A stretch of DNA of 64,000 nt from Kiritimatiellia bacterium (GTDB lineage: Bacteria; Verrucomicrobiota; Kiritimatiellia; JAFGHX01): the NCBI GenBank assembly GCA_016929905.1, contig JAFGHX010000447.1:1-64000 (forward strand). Reading direction: 5' to 3'. A model generated the notes under the pieces. It worked only from the letters and a program-made list of their open reading frames with translations, did no database searches and was not told the origin of the DNA. Of the stretch, positions 15,773 through 24,557 are shown piece by piece (the first letter of the stretch is position 1; the number at the start of each line of letters is the position of its first letter). The position numbers and the translations under genes were made by a program.

Positions 15773-16576
15773 CTAGCGTTTCCTGCGGAACTCCGAAGGC
15801 GTCAGCCCGGTCCGCGCCTTGAACTGCTTGCAGAACGAATACAAATCCGGGTAACCGAGCTGCTCGGCGACCTCGGTCACGCTTTGCCCGGAAAACGCCA
15901 GCAGATTCCGCGCAGACTGAATACGGGCCCGAATCACGTACTCGCCGGGCGTCACCTTTCTGTACGTGCGGAACAGCCGGATGAAATGGTCCTTCGAGTA
16001 GCCGCTCTGCTCCGCCAGGCCGGCGACGCTGCGGAAAGCGCCAGGGTCCTCTTCAATCCGCTTGCACAACCCGTCAATCATGGTCGCCTGCTGCAGGGCC
16101 ACGCCGGAAAACGCGGCGCGGTCATGCCGCTCCACTTCCAGCAGCGCCGCCCGCAGCCAATGGGCGGCGCGCGCGCTCTCGCCCTCGTTGTGGGCCCGTA
16201 CGGTGCGCTGGATCAGAGTGTCCAGAAACGACATGTCCGCAATCTGCCGGAACCGCGGCGGCAGCCGCAAACGGCCAGGAGCGAGGTTCCGCCCCTTGAC
16301 GTCCAGGCAGTCGAAACAAACCCACGGCACCAGGATGGGATCGCCCGGATCGCTCTCCGCAACGCTCGGCTCCCACATGCGCAACAGAAAGCACGCGCCC
16401 GGAAAGAGCGGATACACACGCTCCGGCGTCGTGATCGTCCCCTTGCCCTGCACGACAAACCACAAATCAAATTCGCGCGAGTAGTCTGCCGGGTTCTGCC
16501 AACGCCAGCCCGGCCGGTCACACAGGGGCCGCCCCCCGCGCGCGATCCGCAGTTCCACCTCTGCCAGGGATATCAT
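15773..16576 (-). CDS. AraC-family transcriptional regulator
   Basis: A 267-residue regulator with a cupin-like N-terminal sensing domain (ending in LLRMWEPS and VPWVCFDC) and a C-terminal AraC DNA-binding domain of two helix-turn-helices (FRSVAGLAEQSGYSKDHFIRLF and SVTEVAEQLGYPDLYSFCKQFKARTGLTPSEFRR). It is divergent from the uroporphyrinogen-decarboxylase-like gene at 16666, a likely target. The start is uncertain: I use the methionine at 16576, but an in-frame TTG at 16633 would add 19 residues, and neither has a clear ribosome site. Confidence 0.88.
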   Translation of the reverse strand: MISLAEVELRIARGGRPLCDRPGWRWQNPADYSREFDLWFVVQGKGTITTPERVYPLFPGACFLLRMWEPSVAESDPGDPILVPWVCFDCLDVKGRNLAPGRLRLPPRFRQIADMSFLDTLIQRTVRAHNEGESARAAHWLRAALLEVERHDRAAFSGVALQQATMIDGLCKRIEEDPGAFRSVAGLAEQSGYSKDHFIRLFRTYRKVTPGEYVIRARIQSARNLLAFSGQSVTEVAEQLGYPDLYSFCKQFKARTGLTPSEFRRKR

Positions 16577-16665
16577 ATCGATATTTGACAACTTTCCGTC
16601 GGCGCCGTCAATTGCTTTCTTCGCGGAGCCCAAGACATACTAGTCATCAGAAGGGAGGCCGCCGC

Positions 16666-17742
16666 ATGGCCACGACCACGATGATGACAACTCGGGAACG
16701 ATTTCAACGCGTGTTCGATCACAAGGAAGCCGATCGCGTTCCGATCGCCGACGGGCCGTGGCGCACAACGGTCGAGCGCTGGCGCCGGGAAGGGCTGCCG
16801 GAAGGCATGAGCTACGTGGAATACTTCGACCTCGACCACGTCGCGTCGATCAGCGTGGACAACTCGCCGCGCTACCCGGTGAAGGTCCTGGAAGAGACGG
16901 ACGCCTACATCGTGAACACCACGAAATGGGGCGCCACCAACCGGAACTGGAAGCATGCGGCCTCCACGCCGGAATGGATCGACTACACCGTCAAGAGCCC
17001 CGACGACTGGGCCAAGACCAGGGCGCGTATCGCACCGACACGCGACAGGATCAACTGGCAGCAGCTCGAACAGAACTACGCGAACTGGCGCCGCAACGGA
17101 TGCTGGATCCAGGCCGGCTTGTGGTTCGGGTTCGACATCACCCACTCCCGCATGGTCGGCACCGAACGGCTGCTCATTGCCATGCTCGAGCAGCCGGAGT
17201 GGTGCATCGACATGTTCAAGTATCTGCTGGACGTCGATCTGACCCTGTTCGACATGATCTGGGACGCCGGCTACACCTTCGACTGCGTCGTCTGGCCCGA
17301 CGACATGGGCTACAAGGGCACCCAGTTCTTCTCGCTCCAGATGTACCGCGACATCCTCAAACCCGTGCACAAGCGCGCCATCGACTGGGCACACGCCAAG
17401 GGCATCAAAACGCACCTGCACTCCTGCGGCAACATCAACCCGTTCGTGCCGGAATTGATCGAAATCGGGCTCGACGCACTCAACCCGCTCGAAGTCAAGG
17501 CGGGGATGGACCCGATCCGCCTCAAGAAGACATACGGCAACGACCTCGTCTTCAAGGGCGGCATCAACGCCGTGCTCTGGAACAAGCCCGATAAGATCAA
17601 GGCGGAAATGGAGCGGGTGCTGCCCGTCATGAAGGAAGGCGGCGGCTACATCTTCTCATCGGACCACTCGATCCCCGACGCCGTCAGCTTCCAGGACTTC
17701 ACCGACATCATCGCCCTGGCGAAAAAACTGGGCGAGTATTGA
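16666..17742 (+). CDS. Uroporphyrinogen decarboxylase (URO-D) family protein
   Basis: A 358-residue URO-D-fold protein. It begins with the family-typical MTTRERFQRVFDHKEADRVP and carries a HLHSCGN motif near residue 250, whose histidine and cysteine suggest the zinc-dependent corrinoid methyltransferase branch rather than true heme synthesis. Others in this branch demethylate methylated compounds for transfer to a corrinoid protein, but no corrinoid protein gene lies beside it. The start at 16666 follows GGGAGG. It is isolated on the plus strand and divergent from an AraC regulator, suggesting a substrate-induced catabolic enzyme. The methyl donor cannot be inferred. Confidence 0.85.
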   Translation: MATTTMMTTRERFQRVFDHKEADRVPIADGPWRTTVERWRREGLPEGMSYVEYFDLDHVASISVDNSPRYPVKVLEETDAYIVNTTKWGATNRNWKHAASTPEWIDYTVKSPDDWAKTRARIAPTRDRINWQQLEQNYANWRRNGCWIQAGLWFGFDITHSRMVGTERLLIAMLEQPEWCIDMFKYLLDVDLTLFDMIWDAGYTFDCVVWPDDMGYKGTQFFSLQMYRDILKPVHKRAIDWAHAKGIKTHLHSCGNINPFVPELIEIGLDALNPLEVKAGMDPIRLKKTYGNDLVFKGGINAVLWNKPDKIKAEMERVLPVMKEGGGYIFSSDHSIPDAVSFQDFTDIIALAKKLGEY

Positions 17743-17882
17743 CGATTGTCGATTCTGACCTGAGACTTGGCGGTCGGCGTGGAAGTGCCGGGGTGCTCGG
17801 CGAACTGTGGTGCCGCTTTGGCTCCGAAAAAGCACGGCCATATCACCACGCCTGCGGCGTGGCAAGCGCAGAGGTCGGCCAC

Positions 17883-17960
17883 AGTCCCACGGTCCCACGG
17901 TCCCACGGTCCCACGGTCCCACAGTCCCACGGTCCCACAGTCCCACGGTCCCACGGTCCC
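17883..17960. repeat. Array of 8-bp units (CCCACGGT)
   Basis: Nine to ten tandem copies of CCCACGGT, some reading CCCACAGT, end at the stop codon of the XRE-cupin gene. The unit length matches the CCTTCCAC arrays but the sequence differs. The rest of the 217-bp gap back to 17743 shows no gene. Confidence 0.9.
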
Positions 17961-18541
17961 TATACCCCCTGGTTCTGCGCGAACCGCACGACGAGATAGA
18001 TCTTGGCAGGCTCGTCCGAGAGATTCTCAATGCTGTGCGCCACGTCGCAGTGATACATCGCAAAATCGCCTTCGTCCAGCTCCACCGTCCGCGACCCGGC
18101 ACTCACCCGGATCTTCCCCTGCAACACCGTGCAGAATTCTTCTGCGCCCGGGAAGTGCGGCGCGGAACGCACCGCGCCGTGCGGCTCGAACGTCAGCACA
18201 TACAGTTCGAGATCTTCCGCCATGCGGATAGGCGAAAGCACGTGGATGTGCGTACCCTCTTCCTCCGTGTCCAAGGCCGTGATGTTGGCCCGGCGATGCA
18301 CCTCGAATATCCGGACCGGCTCGCTCTCGCCCTTCAGCAACGCGTTCAGATCCACGCCCAGCCCGTGCGCAATCTTCCAAACCGTCGCAACCGTCGGGTT
18401 CACCTTCTCGGACTCAACCTGCGACAGCATCGCCTTGGATACCCCGCTCCTCTCCGCCAGCCCGTCAAGCGTCAGCTTCTGCTCCTTGCGGATCTTCCGA
18501 ATGTTCCTGCCGATCGACGGCGGCCTCTGCATCTCACTCAT
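17960..18541 (-). CDS. XRE-family regulator with C-terminal cupin domain
   Basis: A 193-residue regulator. Residues 10-65 form an XRE helix-turn-helix (IRKIRKEQKLTLDGLAERSG, then VSKAMLSQVESEKVNPTV). Residues 110-185 form a cupin (HFPGAEEFCTVLQGKI and DEGDFAMYHCDVAHSIEN) that would bind a small effector. Such XRE-cupin proteins often regulate an adjacent amino-acid catabolic operon. Here it is divergent from threonine dehydrogenase, with four copies of a 14-bp palindrome in the spacer that are good candidates for its binding sites. The start at 18541 follows GAGGGAGACG. A longer frame to 18598 would run into the operator region and is rejected. Confidence 0.92.
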   Translation of the reverse strand: MSEMQRPPSIGRNIRKIRKEQKLTLDGLAERSGVSKAMLSQVESEKVNPTVATVWKIAHGLGVDLNALLKGESEPVRIFEVHRRANITALDTEEEGTHIHVLSPIRMAEDLELYVLTFEPHGAVRSAPHFPGAEEFCTVLQGKIRVSAGSRTVELDEGDFAMYHCDVAHSIENLSDEPAKIYLVVRFAQNQGV

Positions 18542-18564
18542 CGTCTCCCTCGTCGATTTTCCCC

Positions 18565-18594
18565 TTGACAGCCAAAAATTATTCGATATATTGA
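18565..18594 (+). promoter_or_regulatory. Candidate threonine dehydrogenase promoter
   Basis: TTGACA at 18565-18570 is followed after 17-18 bp by ATATTG/TATTGA. The -10 overlaps the first operator palindrome, so a bound regulator would block it. The untranslated leader would be about 85 bases. Confidence 0.4.
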
Positions 18595-18662
18595 ACAATA
18601 ATTCGATATATTGGATACCAGACTATCTTCGATATAGCGAACATCAGATTCAATATCCCGAA
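18582..18662. promoter_or_regulatory. Four operator palindromes between XRE-cupin and tdh
   Basis: Four related 14-bp palindromes of consensus TTCRATATNNYGAA lie at 18582-18595 (TTCGATATATTGAA), 18602-18615, 18628-18641 and 18649-18662. Start-to-start spacings are 20, 26 and 21 bp, so the outer pairs are about two helical turns apart. They fill the divergent spacer and are the probable binding sites of the XRE-cupin regulator. Confidence 0.8.
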
Positions 18663-18685
18663 CAGAAAGGAAAGTCAAGGTAAAC

Positions 18686-19723
18686 ATGAAAGCGATCGTC
18701 AAAAGCAAGCCGGAACCGGGCCTGCAGTTATGCGAGGCGCCGGAGCCGGAGCCGGGCCCGGATGAAGTTCTGATCCGTGTGAAGGCGGTAGGAATCTGCG
18801 GTACGGACGTGCACATATTCAAGTGGGACGAGTGGAGTGCGAACCGGATCAAACCGCCCTTGCTGGTCGGTCACGAGTTCGTGGGCGTGGTTGAGGAGGT
18901 CGGCCGGGAAGTGCGACACATCCGGAAGGGGGCCCGTGTATCGGCTGAAGGGCACATCACGTGCGGTCACTGCCGGTTCTGCAGGACCGGCCAGGGCCAC
19001 ATTTGCCGCGAGGTCGAGATCATCGGGGTGGACCGGGACGGCTGTTTCGCGGAATACCTGGCCATGCCGGCGGACAACATCTGGCCGGTGCCGGACAGCA
19101 TTCCGGACAAGTATGCTTCCGTCTTCGATCCGCTGGGCAACGCGATGCACACGGTGATGAGCCAGCCCGTTGCGGGACGGACGGTCCTGATCACGGGTGC
19201 GGGCGCGATTGGTCTATTCGCCGTGGCCATTGCCCGTGCAGCGGGCGCGGGCAACGTTGTCGCCGTGGAGCCCAACCGGTTCAAGCGCCGGCTTGCGCTG
19301 GAGGCCGGCGCGGACGTTGTTCTGGACCCGGCGGACGAGGAACTGGCGGCCCGTGTTCTGGATGCCAGCGAGGGGTTGGGCCCGGAGGTTTTCCTGGAGA
19401 TGTCGGGCAACGCCGATGCGCTGGTTCTGGGGCTGAGGCTGCTGCGCAACGGCGGCCATGCCGCGCTGCTCGGCATTCCGCCGCGCGAGGTGACGCTCAA
19501 CCTGCCGGAGCTGGTGATCTTCAAGGCCGCCACGATCCGCGGCGTGAACGGGCGGCGCATGTATGACACCTGGTATCAGTGCCAGAGCTTTCTGGAGCGG
19601 CACCGCCTCTCCATCGACACGGTCATCACCCACACGTTCCCCTTCGCGGAGTACGCCAAGGCCTTCGATGTCATCCTCGGCGGCAACGCCGGCAAGCTGG
19701 TGATGTTCGTGGATGGCGCGTGA
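18686..19723 (+). CDS. tdh: L-threonine 3-dehydrogenase (zinc-dependent)
   Basis: A 345-residue medium-chain dehydrogenase that closely follows Escherichia coli Tdh. It should oxidise L-threonine with NAD to 2-amino-3-ketobutyrate in the cytoplasm. Catalytic zinc ligands are Cys38 in GICGTDVHIF and the His63-Glu64 pair in VGHEF. Structural zinc ligands are Cys93, 96, 99 and 107 in TCGHCRFCRTGQGHIC. The Rossmann motif ITGAGAIGLF and the late GVNGRRMYDTWY segment, like the GIYGREMFETWY of Tdh, support the specific assignment. No glycine C-acetyltransferase gene follows, so the product may be handled elsewhere. Related sorbitol or butanediol dehydrogenases are the alternatives. Confidence 0.9.
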   Translation: MKAIVKSKPEPGLQLCEAPEPEPGPDEVLIRVKAVGICGTDVHIFKWDEWSANRIKPPLLVGHEFVGVVEEVGREVRHIRKGARVSAEGHITCGHCRFCRTGQGHICREVEIIGVDRDGCFAEYLAMPADNIWPVPDSIPDKYASVFDPLGNAMHTVMSQPVAGRTVLITGAGAIGLFAVAIARAAGAGNVVAVEPNRFKRRLALEAGADVVLDPADEELAARVLDASEGLGPEVFLEMSGNADALVLGLRLLRNGGHAALLGIPPREVTLNLPELVIFKAATIRGVNGRRMYDTWYQCQSFLERHRLSIDTVITHTFPFAEYAKAFDVILGGNAGKLVMFVDGA

Positions 19724-19741
19724 TCGGACGATCCCCGTCCA

Positions 19742-20635
19742 TCACTCGGCGCGGCTCTCCCGCCGCACGATCTCCGGCACGCCCATCATCGCGTCGATTC
19801 GCTCGCGCAGCGGGACATCCGGCGACCACTTCCGGATGAGGACCGGCTCGGCGCCGTGCGCGTAGCGTTCCCGATAGGCACGCGGGGACATGCCCACCCA
19901 CTTCTTGAAGGTGCGGCTGAAATAGAATTCGTCCTCGAACCCGAGCTCATGCGCCACCTCGTGAACGGCGACGTCCGCGCGTTTCAGGTGCCAGCAGGCG
20001 GCCTCCACCTTCAGGCGGGCGAGATACTTCATCGGCGGCAACCCCATTCTCTTCTTGAACAGATGTACGAAATACGAGCGGCTCAGTCCGAGTCGTCCCG
20101 CAAGCGAGTCCAGGGCCGGCCTGTTCTTGATCGAAGCCTGCAGCATCCGGAGCGCTTCTTCCACGTGCCGGTCCTCGGCCTCGTCGGGCGCATGCAGCAC
20201 GCCCGCGGCCAGTTCGTAGAGGAATCCGAGGAACCGGTAGATCCCGCCGCGCATGAGCAGGTTGTTCCGCGAGTAGACTTTGCCGCGCAGTTCCTCGAAG
20301 AAGTAGCGTTGACGCACCCCGATGTTGAAAAATCGCTTGTCGGCCAGTTCCCCCTCAAAAAACGCGCGGATGTCCCGCTCGATGTCCTCGATCTGGCAGT
20401 GGATCGTGTATTCGATGACTTCCCCGTCGCCCCGGTCCAGAACGAGCTGGTGTTCCTCGTGCGGCAGGAACAGGTAGAACAGACCCGGCCCGATCCTCCG
20501 GCGCTTGCGACCCCGGGGCCCGTAGCGTATCGTGCCCTTGCCCCGGACGATGTAGTCGAACTCGTAACAATCGTGTGAATGCCAGCGCAGCGTGCCGTTC
20601 ACCTTGTAATAGAATGCCGCGTTCTTGATGAGCAT
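19742..20635 (-). CDS. AraC-family regulator with cupin sensor
   Basis: A 297-residue regulator. The N-terminal cupin (residues 10-80) carries RWHSHDCYEFDYIVRGKGT and a PHEEHQ segment. The C-terminal AraC domain holds PALDSLAGRLGLSRSYFVHLFKK and VAVHEVAHELGFEDEFYFSRTFKK, ending in VGMSPRAYRER. A roughly 45-residue tail follows the usual domain end. The start at 20635 has GAGGGGGGCG upstream. It is divergent from the TIM-barrel isomerase at 20792, its probable target. A longer open frame upstream is antisense to that gene and is rejected. Confidence 0.9.
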   Translation of the reverse strand: MLIKNAAFYYKVNGTLRWHSHDCYEFDYIVRGKGTIRYGPRGRKRRRIGPGLFYLFLPHEEHQLVLDRGDGEVIEYTIHCQIEDIERDIRAFFEGELADKRFFNIGVRQRYFFEELRGKVYSRNNLLMRGGIYRFLGFLYELAAGVLHAPDEAEDRHVEEALRMLQASIKNRPALDSLAGRLGLSRSYFVHLFKKRMGLPPMKYLARLKVEAACWHLKRADVAVHEVAHELGFEDEFYFSRTFKKWVGMSPRAYRERYAHGAEPVLIRKWSPDVPLRERIDAMMGVPEIVRRESRAE

Positions 20636-20791
20636 GTGTGCGCCCCCCTCAGGCAAGCCTACCGCAGTCTCGCCAAGAAAGCAATTTTGTCCAGGCGCGA
20701 AAATCGGTCCATGGACGAAGGCGCGCACTTGCGCTATACCTGGAGGAAAGATATGGAACAAGACGCACAACGACCGGGAGGAGCAGACACG

Positions 20792-21751
20792 ATGAAGGTA
20801 GGACTGTATTCGGTGAGCTACATGGGGCTGTGGTACGACGGGCCGGCACTTCCGCTCGAAGCGGTCATCGAGCGGGCGGCCCGCTTCGGCTATGACGGGG
20901 TATCCATTGCGGGCAAACGCCCGCACGGGTCGCCGTTGGACATGGACGCGACCGCCTGCGCCGCCGTACGCGAAGCGGCGGACCGGGCAGGCGTCGAACT
21001 GGTCGCCATCGAGTCGTACACGACCTTCATCGATCCGGTTAAAGAGCACCGCGAAGCCCAGCTCATCTGGCTGAGGCAGCTGATGGAGGTGGCCAACCGG
21101 CTCGGCATCGGGCTCATCCGGGTATTCGGCGGCTGGGTGGGCGTTCTGCGCACGGCCGACCACTGGTCGTACAGCACGGCATGGCTGCACACCCAGCCGT
21201 ACGCCAGCAACCACCAGCGCTGGCATTGGGTGCGGGAGTCGCTCACGGAGGCCGCCAAGTGGGCCCAAGACGGCGGCGTGACACTGGCCCTGCAGAACCA
21301 CCCGCCCCCCTTCCGCCCCGGCTACGAGGATGCGCTGCGCATGGTCCGCGAAATCGACATGCCGAACCTGAAGATGTCCCTCGACGCCGGGCTGGGCTGC
21401 ATGAGCCACACACAACACAACCGCCCCTACATCGCCGAGGCCGTGCAGGCGTGTCGCGACGTCATGGTGCACTCGCACCCGAACGGCATCTTCCGCCGCG
21501 CGGCGGACGGCTCCTTTCAGCAGGAACCGTACGACACGCCCGGTCTCAATCCGCCCGCTCCGCCGGGCGGCATGATCCTGCCCTACCCCATCTTCGTGGA
21601 AGAACTCAAGAAGATCGGCTATGCGGGCTACCTCATGTACGAGGTCTGCGGGCCCGTCCTGACCCGGCACGACCTGCAGGGCCTGGACGAAGTCGACCGG
21701 CGCGTGGAGGCGGCAGCGGGCTATTTCCGGGCGCTGATCGACGGGACCTGA
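20792..21751 (+). CDS. Sugar phosphate isomerase/epimerase (TIM barrel)
   Basis: A 319-residue xylose isomerase-like TIM barrel. Motifs include MKVGLYSVSYMG at strand one, GVELVAIESYTTF, VTLALQNHPPPF, LKMSLDAGLG, MVHSHPNGIF and GYLMYEVCGP, which place the usual glutamate, aspartate and histidine metal ligands. I take the ATG at 20792 with GGGAGGAG upstream. An ATG at 20753, also with a good GGAGGAAAG site, would add 13 residues that do not match the fold. It is divergent from an AraC regulator, a recurrent arrangement in this window. The substrate is unknown. Confidence 0.87.
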   Translation: MKVGLYSVSYMGLWYDGPALPLEAVIERAARFGYDGVSIAGKRPHGSPLDMDATACAAVREAADRAGVELVAIESYTTFIDPVKEHREAQLIWLRQLMEVANRLGIGLIRVFGGWVGVLRTADHWSYSTAWLHTQPYASNHQRWHWVRESLTEAAKWAQDGGVTLALQNHPPPFRPGYEDALRMVREIDMPNLKMSLDAGLGCMSHTQHNRPYIAEAVQACRDVMVHSHPNGIFRRAADGSFQQEPYDTPGLNPPAPPGGMILPYPIFVEELKKIGYAGYLMYEVCGPVLTRHDLQGLDEVDRRVEAAAGYFRALIDGT

Positions 21752-21784
21752 TCGGGCACGGCGCCGCGGCGCGGCACGCGCCGC

Positions 21785-22546
21785 TCACCCGCCGGCCGCC
21801 CAACCCAGCGCGCGGGACAGCCGGGCGGCGTGCTCGGCCACCAGCCGCCCGATCCGGCCTATCGCCTTTTCCCCGATCGTGGCGGGCGTGCCGCCCAACC
21901 CCAGCGCCGCCACGCACTCGCCGCGCGCGTCGCGAACGGGCGCGGCGAATCGACGCCATTGCCGCGTGGCCTCGTACACGTAGCCGCACTTCCCGAAATC
22001 CGCGCGCGCCGTTTCGGCCCGCGCCAGAACGGCGCGTTCTCCGCTCGCGCGGCTCAGGACGGCCTTGCGTTGCGCCGGAGTCAACGCCCAGATGAAGAAC
22101 CACCCCCACGGATAGTTCCAGACGTCATCCCGGATTTCACCCTCGGGCTGCATCGCGAGCGAGCGCTCGTCCATCTCCTTGGCGATGCACTGCAGCACAC
22201 GCCCGTTCCAGTGGATGAGCAACGCGGTGTTCTGCGTCGCATCGCGCAGCGCGCGCAGCAGCGGACGCCCCTCGCTCGTCAGCCGCTGCAGCAGCGGCAC
22301 GTGCTGGCCGAGCACAGCCATGGCCGGCCCCGGCCGGTAACGGCCCGTCCGCGGATCCTTCACCAGGTACTCGCGCGCCAGAAGCACCTTCAAAACGCGC
22401 GCGACCGACGAGGCCGGCGCGCCGAGTTGCGCGACGATCTCGTTGAAACCCGGCTCCCGGCCGCCCAGCGCGACCTGTTCCAGAACCGCCAGCCCGCGAT
22501 CCAACCCGGGCACCGGCGACTTTTCCGCCAACCGCCCCGTTTTCAT
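21785..22546 (-). CDS. IclR-family transcriptional regulator
   Basis: A 253-residue IclR-type protein. The winged helix (residues 12-75) reads GLDRGLAVLEQVALG, FNEIVAQLGAPASSVARVLKVL and ends in a TGRYRPGP wing. The effector domain is less conserved but ends with the typical FAAPVRDARGECVAALGLGGTPA segment. It lies convergent to the TIM-barrel gene and 58 bp downstream of the PIG-L deacetylase gene on the same strand, so the two may be cotranscribed. The start at 22546 has only a weak GGGAC site. An open frame further upstream belongs to the wrong frame of the deacetylase gene. Confidence 0.85.
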   Translation of the reverse strand: MKTGRLAEKSPVPGLDRGLAVLEQVALGGREPGFNEIVAQLGAPASSVARVLKVLLAREYLVKDPRTGRYRPGPAMAVLGQHVPLLQRLTSEGRPLLRALRDATQNTALLIHWNGRVLQCIAKEMDERSLAMQPEGEIRDDVWNYPWGWFFIWALTPAQRKAVLSRASGERAVLARAETARADFGKCGYVYEATRQWRRFAAPVRDARGECVAALGLGGTPATIGEKAIGRIGRLVAEHAARLSRALGWAAGG

Positions 22547-22604
22547 GATTCGTCCCGTACAGGACAGCACCCTCTCAAACGCCGAACGAACCGTGCCGCA
22601 CGCG

Positions 22605-23348
22605 TCACGGCCGGCTCCCGAAAAACTCGAGTTGGAACGCTTCCGCGTACTCGGCATCGAGCCCCAGCTCGGCCGCAATCCGGCGGTTCTCGGCGAGAAG
22701 GCGTTCGTCGAAACCGTGCCCGCGCGTGTGCAGGTTGCGCTGGTGCTGCGAGTCGTGAAAGCGCAGCAGCCGCGCCTTCCATTCGGCTCGGCCCGAATCG
22801 AATGGCGTGTACGCGTCCGTACGGATCGCGACGGTCTTCGGATCGCGATTGAAGAACCCGACGATCGGATAACCCGCGCCGGCCGCGATCCGCGCGAACA
22901 TCGCCGCCATCCGCCGGTGCCCCGCATTCGTGTCGCGCCCGTGCGGCAGGAACACGAAGTCCGGCCGCTTCTCGAGGACAAACGCGCTCAGCCGCGCCGC
23001 ATTGGCGGGCGTGTCCAGCGGCTGCGCCTCGTCGTCCTCCTCGAGGCGCAGAACCGTCAGGTGCTCATCCGGCAGCCCGAAGAAACGGCAGCTCCGGCGC
23101 TGTTCCTGCTCACGCAGCGCCGCCTTGGCCTCGAGCGTCGGCACGGGACCGTACCCGTCCTCGACGCCGCTTCCCGTCCGCACGACGCCCAGCTCGATCC
23201 GGTTCCCGTTCTCCTGAAACAGACGCAGCGTCACGCCGACGGCGTCGAAGTCGTCCGGGTGCGGGCCCAGCACGAGCAGCCTCTGCCCCGGCACGAAACC
23301 GACGGACCGCAGATCCACGGGCCGTTCCGCTTCAAACAGCGCCTGCAT
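22605..23348 (-). CDS. PIG-L family zinc-dependent deacetylase
   Basis: A 247-residue LmbE/PIG-L-type enzyme that would remove an acetyl group from an N-acetylglucosamine-like moiety. The signature LVLGPHPDDFDAVG at residues 26-39 gives the metal ligands His30 and Asp33 and the catalytic Asp32. A second ligand region is GRDTNAGHRRMAAM. The family usually has a further histidine near the C-terminus, and HQRNLHTRGHGF may supply it. The start at 23348 has GAGGGATGG upstream. It is followed by the IclR-type gene. No signal peptide is seen, so it should be cytoplasmic. Confidence 0.87.
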   Translation of the reverse strand: MQALFEAERPVDLRSVGFVPGQRLLVLGPHPDDFDAVGVTLRLFQENGNRIELGVVRTGSGVEDGYGPVPTLEAKAALREQEQRRSCRFFGLPDEHLTVLRLEEDDEAQPLDTPANAARLSAFVLEKRPDFVFLPHGRDTNAGHRRMAAMFARIAAGAGYPIVGFFNRDPKTVAIRTDAYTPFDSGRAEWKARLLRFHDSQHQRNLHTRGHGFDERLLAENRRIAAELGLDAEYAEAFQLEFFGSRP

Positions 23349-23539
23349 CCATCCCTCACACGGCGGCGTTCCGCCTGGGGCCGGCTGACGAAACCGGCGG
23401 AGCCGATCTTACGCGGCGCGGTGTGCGTCGTCGAGTACCGTTTCGACAGCCGCGCACCGGCCACTTTGGCATGGCCAAGCGCCGGAATCTGGGTTATGGT
23501 CTCCGCAGACTTGGGGGCAAACCCAACGGGAGGATGCAC

Positions 23540-24541
23540 ATGACGAATTGGAAAGGCGCTCTGATCGCACTCGCGGCCGCCACGCCCATGTTCGCGCAGG
23601 AACCCGCGCAGACACCGAAAAACGCTGCGCCGGCGCCCGAAAAGGCCGAAACGGCCAAACCCGACGTCGTCTTGACGGTGAACGGCATCGTGTTCACACG
23701 CGAAGCGGCCGAAGGGCGGCTCGCGCAGGTCATGAAAGGCGCCGACGGTGTCATCCCCAAACATCAGATCGGGCGCGTCCGCGAGCGGGAATGGAAACGG
23801 ATCCTCGACAAGTTCGAGAAATGGGCCGCTATCGTCTCCGAAGCGGACCGTCGCAAGCTGATCAGCCCGGAACGGGAAAAGCAGGAAATCGAGCGCGTCA
23901 AGGGCTCGCTGGGGCCGGAGAAGGACTGGGCCGCCCTGGCCGCCGAAACGGCCGGCGGCGAGACACAGCTCCGCATGGAGATCCTCGGCAACCTCAAGGT
24001 CCGCACGCTGCTCGATTCCTTCGAGACCAACACCTACACCGTCAGCCAGGAGGAGATTGCCGCCTACCGCGAAAAGAACCAGGGCAAACTGCAACGGCCG
24101 GAAAGCGTCGCGGCCCGGCATATTCTGCTCAGAGTAAACGACGGCGATGACGACGCCGCCAAAGCCGCCAAGAAAAAGAAGATCGAGGAGATCCGGGAAC
24201 AGATCGTGGCGGGCGCCGATTTCGGCGAGATGGCGAAGCAGCACTCCGATTGCCCAAGCAAGGAGAAGGGCGGGGACCTGGGCGAATTCGGGCGCAAGCA
24301 GATGGTCAAGCCGTTCGCCGACGCCGCGTTCAGCCAGGAAGTGGACGCCGTCGGGCCGGTGGTCGAGACGAAATTCGGCTATCATATCATCCAGGTGACG
24401 AAACACGCCCAGCCGCGCGAGTTGACGGACGCGGACATCACAACGGTCATGGAGCGGGACAAGCGGCGGCGCGAGATCGATGCCTTCGTCGGCGAGCTGC
24501 ATGCCAAGGCCAAGATCGAGCGGACCGACGGCCGGCCATGA
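23540..24541 (+). CDS. Exported parvulin-type peptidyl-prolyl isomerase
   Basis: A 333-residue SurA/PrsA-like foldase. The first 19 residues form a signal peptide ending MFA-QE, with cleavage after Ala19. A helical chaperone-like region follows (residues 45-190, rich in Lys and Glu). A parvulin domain occupies about 195-285 and shows VAARHILLRV, GADFGEMAKQHSDCPSKEKGG-type sequence, DLGEFGRKQMVKPF and FGYHIIQVT. It would assist folding of exported proteins, fitting a genome with many secreted beta-helix proteins. The ATG at 23540 is preferred because GGGAGG lies six bases before it; an ATG two codons earlier abuts that site directly. Confidence 0.9.
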   Translation: MTNWKGALIALAAATPMFAQEPAQTPKNAAPAPEKAETAKPDVVLTVNGIVFTREAAEGRLAQVMKGADGVIPKHQIGRVREREWKRILDKFEKWAAIVSEADRRKLISPEREKQEIERVKGSLGPEKDWAALAAETAGGETQLRMEILGNLKVRTLLDSFETNTYTVSQEEIAAYREKNQGKLQRPESVAARHILLRVNDGDDDAAKAAKKKKIEEIREQIVAGADFGEMAKQHSDCPSKEKGGDLGEFGRKQMVKPFADAAFSQEVDAVGPVVETKFGYHIIQVTKHAQPRELTDADITTVMERDKRRREIDAFVGELHAKAKIERTDGRP

Positions 24542-24557
24542 CAGGTGCGCCCGGGCC

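Noticed and set aside
7111-17960. Octamer arrays as a CRISPR array
   Set aside because: Units are contiguous 8-bp repeats without spacers and no cas gene is present.
17646-18102. Frames encoding GPWDRGTV repeats near 17.9 kb
   Set aside because: Translation of the CCCACGGT array, no independent coding evidence.
19742-21670. 642-codon frame including an AraC C-terminus
   Set aside because: Only the part from 20635 encodes the regulator; the rest is antisense to the TIM-barrel gene.
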